Shown here: one piece after another, positions 26,694 through 33,594 of the stretch | Position numbering within the stretch: position 1 is the first letter of the stretch | How the letters are laid out: the number at the start of each line of letters is the position of its first letter | Source of the DNA: Streptomyces sp. NBC_00258 | Lineage (GTDB): Bacteria > Actinomycetota > Actinomycetes > Streptomycetales > Streptomycetaceae | Direction: 5' to 3' | DNA length: 64,000 nt | NCBI RefSeq assembly: GCF_036182465.1 | Contig: NZ_CP108081.1 | Location: forward strand, 11,718,001 to 11,782,000 | The notes under the pieces: generated by a model | Database searches by the model: none | Seen by the model: the letters and a program-made list of their open reading frames with translations, nothing else | What the model was told of the DNA's origin: nothing | Made by a program: the position numbers and the translations under genes

Positions 26694-28127
26694 ATGTCCG
26701 CGCTCCGTGCCCGGCTGTCGGCGATATTGCTCGCCGTGTGCCTGCTCTTCACAGGCCAAGCCCTGACCACACCGCAGCGGGCTGCCGCCGCCGATCCGGG
26801 CTATCTGATGGCGCACTTCATCGGGGAAGGGGCGACCGGTCAGCAGATCTACTTCTCGCACAGCGCGGACGGCCTGCACTGGAGTGACCTCAACGGCGGC
26901 GGGATGGCCCTGCGTTCCACGGTGGGCACGCGTGGAGTGCGCGACCCCGCACTGGTCCGCTCTCCCGACGGCAGCAAGTACTGGATCATCGCGACCGATC
27001 TGTGCATCGACTGCGGGCAGACGTGGAGTCAGTCCATCAACGACGGCAGCCGCAACCTCGTGGTGTGGGAGTCGACGGACCTGGTCAACTGGTCGCAGCC
27101 GCGGCTGCTCAACGTCGCCGGAGCGATTCCCGACGGGCGCAACGCGTGGGCGCCGGAGGCGATCTGGAACCCGGCCACCAACGACTACATCCTGTACTGG
27201 GCGACGAACAAGCCCCTCAACGGCGCAACGAAGCACCGCATTTACTACGCCCGCACCAGCGACTTCCGCTCCATCACCACCCCGCAGGTCTACATCGAGC
27301 GCCCCGGCACCCAGGAAATCATCGACACCCAGATCGTCGAGATGCCGAGTGGCGTCGGCGACTACCGCTACGTACGGGCCTCCGGTGACGGCCAGATCAC
27401 CCTCGAAGGCAGCAACTCGATCCTCGGCACCTGGACCAACCTCGGCAACCTCTCCGGCATCGGCCTGACCGGCTCCCAGGTCGAGGGTCCGATGTGGATG
27501 AAGTTCAGAGACCGCAACGAGTGGACCCTCTACCTCGACCAGTACGCCTCGGGACGCGGTTACATGCCGGTCACGACGACCAACCCGTCCGCCTCCGGCA
27601 CCTACAAGCTCCCGGCGTCGGGCAGCTACAACCTGGGCGGCACCAAGAAGCGCCACGGCTCGATCCTGAACCTGACGGCCGCCGAGGAGAGCCGCGTACA
27701 GGCCCGCTGGCCCAACACCACGGTCAACCGGCTCCAGTCGTACAACTTCCAGGACCGGTACGTCCGGCACGCCAACATGGACGTGCGCATCGACTCCAAC
27801 GTCAGCCCCGCCGCCGACTCCCAGTTCCGGCTGAGGACCGGTCTGGCGGGCTCCGGTACCGTCTCCTTCGAGTCGGTGAACTTTCCCGGCTACTTCCTGC
27901 GGCACGCCGGATACGACTTCCAGCTCGTCTACAACGACGGCACCACCCAGTTCGCCGCGGACGCCACCTTCCGCAAGGTCGCCGGGCTCGCCGACGCAAG
28001 CTGGTCGTCGTTCCAGTCGTACAACCACCCCGACCGGTACATGCGCCACTACGGGTACCAGCTCCGTCTCGACCCGATCACCACGGCGACAGGGCGCGGC
28101 GACGCCACCTTCCTCGTGACGAACTGA
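26694..28127 (+). CDS. Secreted GH43-like glycosidase with AbfB domain
   Basis: A 477-residue secreted enzyme. A signal peptide (about 1-33, ending RAAAA) precedes a five-bladed-propeller-like GH43 domain (about 35-330) with TRGVRDPALVRS (Asp of the active site region) and NAWAPEAIWNP. The C-terminal ~130 residues form an AbfB (CBM42) beta-trefoil: SYNFQDRYVRHANMDVRID, then NFPGYFLRHAGYDFQL and SYNHPDRYMRHYGYQLRLD, three repeats. It probably cleaves arabinofuranosyl or related side chains of plant polysaccharides. ATG follows AGGAG. Convergent with the LacI regulator (36-bp gap). Confidence 0.9.
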   Translation: MSALRARLSAILLAVCLLFTGQALTTPQRAAAADPGYLMAHFIGEGATGQQIYFSHSADGLHWSDLNGGGMALRSTVGTRGVRDPALVRSPDGSKYWIIATDLCIDCGQTWSQSINDGSRNLVVWESTDLVNWSQPRLLNVAGAIPDGRNAWAPEAIWNPATNDYILYWATNKPLNGATKHRIYYARTSDFRSITTPQVYIERPGTQEIIDTQIVEMPSGVGDYRYVRASGDGQITLEGSNSILGTWTNLGNLSGIGLTGSQVEGPMWMKFRDRNEWTLYLDQYASGRGYMPVTTTNPSASGTYKLPASGSYNLGGTKKRHGSILNLTAAEESRVQARWPNTTVNRLQSYNFQDRYVRHANMDVRIDSNVSPAADSQFRLRTGLAGSGTVSFESVNFPGYFLRHAGYDFQLVYNDGTTQFAADATFRKVAGLADASWSSFQSYNHPDRYMRHYGYQLRLDPITTATGRGDATFLVTN

Positions 28128-28163
28128 CCCCACGCCGACGATGCGGTCCGTGGCCTCGTGCGG

Positions 28164-29285
28164 TCAGAGTGTGCCGTTCCCTCGCCGTACGGGGCCTCGT
28201 GTGGACCGGCGAGGGGCCAGGACCGGCTGCACGAGCCGATGCCGGTCCACACAGGTGCGGGCGTTGATGAGAGCGATCAGCAGGTCGACCGCTTCGTCGC
28301 TCACCCGGTCCGGGCGGAGGCTGAGCGTGGTGACGGGCGGGGTGGTCGCCGCGTAATCCGGATCCTCACTGATGCACGCCACCAGTAGATCCTGCGCCAC
28401 TCGAAGCCCGTGGTGCCGGGCGGCGGCGAGGATGTTGTGACCGGAGTCGGAGTAGATGCCGATGACGGCGTCCGGTCGTGGATCGCGGTTGAGTAGCCGG
28501 CTGACCGCGTCCCGTTCAGCAGTGAAGTAGTCGGGCAGCGAGGCGTACTCCTCGACGAGTGTGGGCAAGTCGTGCTCGGCGCACCAGGAGGCGTAGGCGC
28601 GTCCGATCAGGTGCGGGTACTCGTTGTCGTGCAGCGGCTGGGAGAGCGCGATCCGCCGGGCGCCGGCCTCCGTGAGGTGGTCGAGCAGGAGACGCAGGCC
28701 CGCGTCGTTGTCGGTGTCTACCCACACGTCGCCCCAGTGCGGCTGGGGCGGCCGGCCGTCGCAGGCCATGGGGACGCCACGCTCCCGCAGGAGGGAACGC
28801 ACCGGGTCGTCGGCGCGCGGATCGACGTGGATGACGCCGTCCATCGGTGTGTTGAGCCACATCCACGGTGACAACGAACTCGGCATCACCATGAGCAGGT
28901 AACCGCGCTCACGCGCTGCGGAGATGGCGCCCAGCGCCAGCTGTGCGTAGTACGGGATCTCGGTGTACGGGACGGGAAGGTCGCCGTATGCCGTCATGGT
29001 CAGACCGAGCACTCCGGTGCCGCCGCGAGCCAGGGCACGGGCCGTGCTGGCGGGGGCGTAATCGAGTTCGCGTGCCGCGGAGAGCACGCGCTGCCTGGTC
29101 GGCTCGGACAGCCGGCCGGTGCCGTTGAGGGCGTTCGACACCGTGGCCGTGGAAACCCCGGCCCGTGCGGCCACGGCACCGAGTGTGCGGCGTTGCCAGA
29201 CACACGAGCTTTCATGTGTTCCCCAACAGTGCCTGTTGTTCCCAACAGCCCCATGACGGCTTGTGGTTAACGCCTTAGACGTCAT
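28164..29285 (-). CDS. LacI-family regulator with disturbed 5' end
   Basis: A LacI/GalR repressor: the DNA-binding domain has LGAVAARAGVSTATVSNALN, and the rest is a periplasmic-binding-protein-like effector domain (GVIHVDPR, DGRPPQPHWGDVWVDTDND). Between the HTH and the adjoining IS there is no in-frame start with a ribosome site. In-frame ATGs exist only inside the IS (29285, 29318). The best ATG (29215, with GGGGA upstream) is in another frame. So either the gene lost its start to the IS, or a one-base shift lies between 29215 and ~29185. It is likely the regulator of the convergent GH43 gene. Confidence 0.8.
   Translation of the reverse strand: MTSKALTTSRHGAVGNNRHCWGTHESSCVWQRRTLGAVAARAGVSTATVSNALNGTGRLSEPTRQRVLSAARELDYAPASTARALARGGTGVLGLTMTAYGDLPVPYTEIPYYAQLALGAISAARERGYLLMVMPSSLSPWMWLNTPMDGVIHVDPRADDPVRSLLRERGVPMACDGRPPQPHWGDVWVDTDNDAGLRLLLDHLTEAGARRIALSQPLHDNEYPHLIGRAYASWCAEHDLPTLVEEYASLPDYFTAERDAVSRLLNRDPRPDAVIGIYSDSGHNILAAARHHGLRVAQDLLVACISEDPDYAATTPPVTTLSLRPDRVSDEAVDLLIALINARTCVDRHRLVQPVLAPRRSTRGPVRRGNGTL
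29224..29247. promoter_or_regulatory. Overlapping palindromes, probable LacI operator
   Basis: CAACAG-TGC-CTGTTG (29224-29238) and TGTTG-TTCC-CAACA (29234-29247) are overlapping perfect inverted repeats just upstream of the LacI coding region. They are well placed for autoregulation. Confidence 0.5.
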
Positions 29286-30129
29286 CTCATTTGGGTGACT
29301 AGACTTGTGGCGTGTCAAAGATCGTTGAGCGGCTGGTGCCGGACGAGTTGTGGGAGCTGTTCCAGCAGGTGGTGCCCGAGGCGCCGTCGCGGCCTCAGGG
29401 TGGTGGCCGGCGTCGGCACGGCGACCGTGAAGTGCTGGCCGCGATCGTCTTCGTGGCGACCTCGGGCTGCACGTGGCAGCAGGTGCCGACCGCCTCGTTC
29501 GGCCCGTCCGGCGCGACGGCCCACCGGCGTTTCACCGAGTGGACCAAAGCCCGGGTGTGGGCCAAGCTCCACCGCCTGGTCCTCGACGAACTCGGCTCCC
29601 GTGGTGAGCTGTACTGGTCGCGGTGCGCGATCGACTCGGTCAACATGCGGGCCTTGAAAAGGGGGAGCTGACAGGCCCGAATCCTGTAGACCGGGGCAAG
29701 TACGGGTCAAAGATCCACTTGATCACGGAGCGGACCGGACTGCCCCTGTCCATCGGCATCTCGGGCGCCAACACGCACGACAGCCAGGCACTGATCCCGC
29801 TGGTGAAGGGCATACCGCTGATCCGCTCCCGCCGGGGACCCCGGCGACGCAGGCCCCACAAGCTCCACGCCGACAAGGGCTACGACTACAACCACCTGCG
29901 ACGATGGTTATCCAGCCGAGGAATCCGGCACCGCATCGCCCGCAGAGGTATCGAGTCCTCGGCCCGCCTGGGCGCCCACCGCTGGACCGTGGAGCGCACG
30001 ATGTCCTGGCTCGCCGGATGCCGACGCCTGCACCGCCGCTACGAACGCAAAGCCGACCACTTCCTCGCCTTCACCAGCATCGCCTGCACCCTGATCTGCT
30101 ACCGCAGACTCGCCAAATGAGATGACATC
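29278..30129 (+). mobile_element. IS5-family (IS427 group) insertion sequence
   Basis: An 852-bp element. Ends are GACGTCATCTCATTTGG at 29278 and its near-complement finishing at 30129 (GATGTCATCTCATTTGG). The trinucleotide TTA flanks both sides (29275-29277 and 30130-30132), the short duplication usual for this group. It carries a two-frame transposase and appears intact. Confidence 0.92.
29312..30120 (+). CDS. IS427-group transposase, two frames joined by -1 frameshift
   Basis: The first frame (29312-29671) has the DUF4096-type N-terminus (LVPDELWELFQQVVPEAPSR) and ends IDSVNMRALKRGS. The second frame (from about 29623 to 30120) continues with TGPNPVDRGKYGSKIHLI, LHADKGYDY and ERTMSWLAGCRRLHRRYERK. 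The frames overlap at TTGAAAAGGGGG (29654-29665), a plausible slippery site for -1 frameshifting. IDSVN and LHADKGYD carry the catalytic Asp residues, and the Glu is in VERTMSW. Confidence 0.92.
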
Positions 30130-30235
30130 TTACTGCTTCAGCGGCACCGGCTTCACCGATGAACTGAATCAGCTGGCAAAGAACGACCCCACGATTCAAC
30201 TGATCGACCTGCCCCGCCTGTACCACGGAGAGTGA
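30130..30235 (+). pseudogene. C-terminal scrap of an ATPase-like gene
   Basis: Immediately after the IS the plus strand reads SGTGFTDELNQLAKNDPTIQ, then LIDLPRLYHGE and a stop. This resembles the extreme C-terminus of AAA ATP-binding proteins with a DUF234-like nuclease tail. The rest of the gene is absent. Confidence 0.4.
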
Positions 30236-30558
30236 CTCTTGATCTGCAGCTGGGGTGACCGGTTTGCCGCACCGGCTGACGGACCCGCATGAGGAGTTCG
30301 CCGAGGCTGCCGCACAGGGGAGCACGCAGGAACGGCGCCGATCCAACTCGGCCGGGACGGCCTGCCGTTCTCATGCGGTCCTGTGCCGCGGGGCTCGTTC
30401 GACGATGAGCGATCCGTCGCGGGACGGTCAGGGTGAGCGCGGGCAGCCACCGGGGCCTGCCGGCGGCATGCCGCCGAGCCTCGGCCGAGGGCGGTGCGTC
30501 GCGGCTCGGCGGTAGCGTGGCGAGGCGAGTAAAGCTGCGGACAGGCGGGGCGGATTTC
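30236..30558. other. Intergenic, upstream of large hypothetical gene
   Basis: No gene supported; presumably holds the promoter of the following gene. Confidence 0.35.
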
Positions 30559-32673
30559 ATGCGGATGCGGTACGAAGCCGGGGCTGAGGAGGAGTTCGAG
30601 GCGGCATGCGGGCTGTTGATCGACCGGTTGGTCCGGTGGGCCGGGGAACAGGGTCTACCGGTGGACGAGTTCCTGGTGGAGGCGGCGTTGGACTACCGGC
30701 ACCGGGCGACCGCCGACGGTCGGCTCGGGTTGTGGGAGCCGCGGCATGTGGAGGAGTTGCTGCTGTCCTGGCTTCCCCAGCAGGTCACCGAGCTTCCCGG
30801 AGAGGAGTGCGGAGACGGTCCGGGCACGTTGCGCACCCTCCTGCGCTTTCTGCACGCCGTGCGGTTGGCGGACCCGCGCGGGCCCGCGCTCGATGACTCC
30901 CTCGGCGCGGTGGACGCGGCCACGGAGCGGTATCCGGCGGCGATGGCGGACCGTACCCGCTGGGGCTTGGCGAAGTTCTGGGCGGTGACCGCTGCCGAGC
31001 AGGGCGTGGACGTCATGGACGGGGCGGCGCTTCAGCGGTTCGCGGAGCGTGCTCAGTGCGGGGACGTCTCCTACGACCAGCGGGCCCTTGACGCGATCAT
31101 GGATCGGCGGTTGAACGGCCGCCTGTTGGCCGACGGGGCCCGGGCCGAGCCGCAGCTGCCTGTGGTGCTGCCTTCGGACGGTGAACTGCGACGACGGGCC
31201 GAGGTGTCGACGATTGTGGCGCAGTTGCGGGGTCTTGCGGAGTGGGTGGGGCGCGAGGGGCGGGTGGTGACAGCCACGGGGCGGCTGCGGATGGCCGACG
31301 CCCGCGAGTTGGTGGACGTGCTGGGCACCGGCGACAGGACCGAGGGGGTGCGCTCTTCGGCCGAGCTGCCGCAGCTGGCACTGCTGGTGGAGTGGGCGAC
31401 GAAGGCGCGGCTGGTCCGGGTGGCCAAGGGCCGGTTGTACGCGGTGGCCAAGGCCCGGCCGGTGCTGGCCGACCCGCTTCAGCTCTGGTTGCGCGCCTTC
31501 GACGCTCTCTTCGAACTGCGGCAGGCCCTGATCGGGGCGCGCAGCGGCTGGCATGTCGAGTCGATGCTCTTCGACATCTACGACGAGATGTTGGAGGACG
31601 TGCTGAACACGCTCTACAGCCTGCCGTACCCGATGCCCTGGCCGCGGCTGCGTGACTCCGTGCACCTGGGCTACCGGGCCCGCTTCCAACTGGACGCCGG
31701 CCCGGACCTGCAGCACCGGATGTGGTTCGAGCACGCCGACCGGGACCTGCGCTTGGTACTCGACGCGCTGGTGGACCTGGGCGCGGTCGAGCGTGAGCAG
31801 GGGATGGCCGATCCGGTGTTCCTGGAGGCCGATCTCTCCGATCTCGAAGATTCCGGACCCGAACTGGGCGCGGGGATGTCGCAGGAACTCGCGGAGATGC
31901 TGGGAGTCGTGGGGCCGGCAGCGGATCCGGCGGCGGCGCGGGAGCGTGATCGCCGCCTGCGTGAGGAACTGACCGCCGGGCCCGTCGAACTCATCCGTGT
32001 CACCGAGCTGGGCACCCGGGCCGTACGGCAGCGGCTGCTGGCGGCCGGCCGGGACGCACCGCTGGTCGGTGAGCTGGTCCAGGCACCGGCGGCCGGCTTG
32101 CTGGGGGTGCTGGCCGAAGACTACGACCCGGATGCCGCCCGTACGGAACTGGCCGGCTGGATCTCGGCCCGGGGGGAGCGGGATGCCGCGCTGCGGCAAC
32201 TGACCGACGCCTTACGGACCATGGCGGGTACGGCGTTCCGAACGCGTGCCCAGGCGATGCTGGACGTGCTGGCGGTGGCGTTGCCCGACGGCGAGGGTGA
32301 GCGGCTGCTGCGTGCGCTGCGCGGCGACGCCGTACTGGCACCGCTCGCACTGAGCGCGCTGGCGCACCGTGAACTGTTGTCCCCCGAGGACATGACCGAC
32401 GCCGAGCATCTGCTGGTGCTCGCCGAGAGCCTGCTGCAGCTCGTGGAGTTGGCCGGCGGCTCAGGCGGCGCCGAGGAGGTACTGCGCGCCCAGGGGCCCG
32501 AGGCCAGCGACGCGGTCGCCGCCGCGCTGGACTCCGCGCACCCGGACCGGGCCGGACTTGAGGAACTCCGGCACCTTGCGGCACGGGTCTGGCGTATGTC
32601 CGCCGTTCGCCGCGGTGGTGTCCGCAGGCGCGGGCGTGCCACGGCCCGGGGCGGGCGCAAGCGGAGCCGGTGA
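30559..32673 (+). CDS. Large hypothetical protein, family not recognised
   Basis: A 704-residue, Leu/Ala/Arg-rich, mostly helical soluble protein. It begins MRMRYEAGAEEEFEAACG and ends in a strongly basic tail (VRRRGRATARGGRKRSR) that could bind nucleic acid. No nucleotide-binding motif, signal peptide or membrane segment is evident. ATG 30559 is preceded by GGCGGGGCGG; an in-frame GTG-type extension to 30433 lacks coding character. It stands alone. Alternating helical segments resemble winged-helix or HEAT-like packing, but this is a guess. Confidence 0.7.
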   Translation: MRMRYEAGAEEEFEAACGLLIDRLVRWAGEQGLPVDEFLVEAALDYRHRATADGRLGLWEPRHVEELLLSWLPQQVTELPGEECGDGPGTLRTLLRFLHAVRLADPRGPALDDSLGAVDAATERYPAAMADRTRWGLAKFWAVTAAEQGVDVMDGAALQRFAERAQCGDVSYDQRALDAIMDRRLNGRLLADGARAEPQLPVVLPSDGELRRRAEVSTIVAQLRGLAEWVGREGRVVTATGRLRMADARELVDVLGTGDRTEGVRSSAELPQLALLVEWATKARLVRVAKGRLYAVAKARPVLADPLQLWLRAFDALFELRQALIGARSGWHVESMLFDIYDEMLEDVLNTLYSLPYPMPWPRLRDSVHLGYRARFQLDAGPDLQHRMWFEHADRDLRLVLDALVDLGAVEREQGMADPVFLEADLSDLEDSGPELGAGMSQELAEMLGVVGPAADPAAARERDRRLREELTAGPVELIRVTELGTRAVRQRLLAAGRDAPLVGELVQAPAAGLLGVLAEDYDPDAARTELAGWISARGERDAALRQLTDALRTMAGTAFRTRAQAMLDVLAVALPDGEGERLLRALRGDAVLAPLALSALAHRELLSPEDMTDAEHLLVLAESLLQLVELAGGSGGAEEVLRAQGPEASDAVAAALDSAHPDRAGLEELRHLAARVWRMSAVRRGGVRRRGRATARGGRKRSR

Positions 32674-32906
32674 CAGAGTGGCGCCGATCGGTTCGGCGGG
32701 TGCGGGGACGAGGCCGGCGGGGTATGGAGTGGAAACTGGCGGTGCTCGGTGCTGCGACTCGGTGACGCGCGTTAGCGTCGAGGTCATGGCCGAGGGATGG
32801 GGCGAGGACGGGCTGCGGGCCGTGCGCTGAGCGGTTCGGTCCCGGCACTCACCGAGTCCCGGGACCTCACTCTTCCTTTCCCCCGCTCAGGAAGAACGGA
32901 CCGCTG

Positions 32907-33401
32907 TCACAGGTCACGCCGAATGTTGCCGTGCTGCTGGCAGGTGACCTTCGTCGTGGCGTCGCTGTACGTCGGCCACTTCATGTACTGACGGGTCGCG
33001 GGACCGTACTCGCCGTCGACCTTCACCCCCGCCGAGGTCTGCGCCCGGCGCAGCGCGGCCTCCGTCTTGTCGCCGAAGGCACCGTCCACGGAGAGGTCCG
33101 CCGAGTAGCACCGGTTCAGCGCGTTCTGCAGGGTCTTGACACCGCCCAGGGGGTACTGGAGGGTGCCGTCGCCGTTCGTCAAGTAGCACATGAGGCCGAT
33201 GCTGAACCCGACCTCCGCCGGCAGACGCACCTTCTGGTCGCTGTTCCCGACCCGCTCGTACAGCCAACTGCCCTGACAGTGCGGGTAATCACCGTGTGCC
33301 GAGGCGGCGGGCGCCATCGTGACGGCGCCGCCGAGCAGGCCGGCGAGCAGCGCTCCGGTGGCGAGCAGGTTGAACGGGCGCCTTCGCATGCTGGATCTCA
33401 C
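32907..33401 (-). CDS. Secreted peptidoglycan-binding-domain protein
   Basis: A 164-residue secreted protein. The signal peptide has MRRRPFNLLATGALLAGLLG and a likely cleavage after ASA. The mature part has HCQGSW and a PG_binding_1 domain: VKTLQNALNRCY, LSVDGAFGDKTEAALRRAQ, VKVDGEYGPATRQYM. It probably binds cell-wall peptidoglycan and has no catalytic domain. GTG 33401 is chosen because GAGGGAG lies 5 bases upstream. It is divergent from the SARP gene. Confidence 0.85.
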   Translation of the reverse strand: MRSSMRRRPFNLLATGALLAGLLGGAVTMAPAASAHGDYPHCQGSWLYERVGNSDQKVRLPAEVGFSIGLMCYLTNGDGTLQYPLGGVKTLQNALNRCYSADLSVDGAFGDKTEAALRRAQTSAGVKVDGEYGPATRQYMKWPTYSDATTKVTCQQHGNIRRDL

Positions 33402-33594
33402 GATGTCTCCCTCGAATCGGGTGGACGACTTGGCCGCCCGCCGCTGTGAACGACGGGCATGTACCGGGAAAGGCACGTACCGGATGGATGCTTCAGGAGA
33501 GCCCGTGCGGTCTCCTTGTAGGATTCTTGTGGGCTGCGCAGGCTTCCCGTCATGACCAGGCGGACTCAGTTGCGGCGGGTTCGGGGGAGACGCA

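Noticed and set aside
26400..28133. 577-codon open frame on the minus strand
   Set aside because: It is antisense to the GH43-AbfB gene, which has a signal peptide, ribosome site and recognisable domains.
30655..32199. 514-codon minus-strand frame opposite the 704-residue gene
   Set aside because: His/Gln/Arg-rich composition without motifs; the plus-strand frame has the better start and codon bias.
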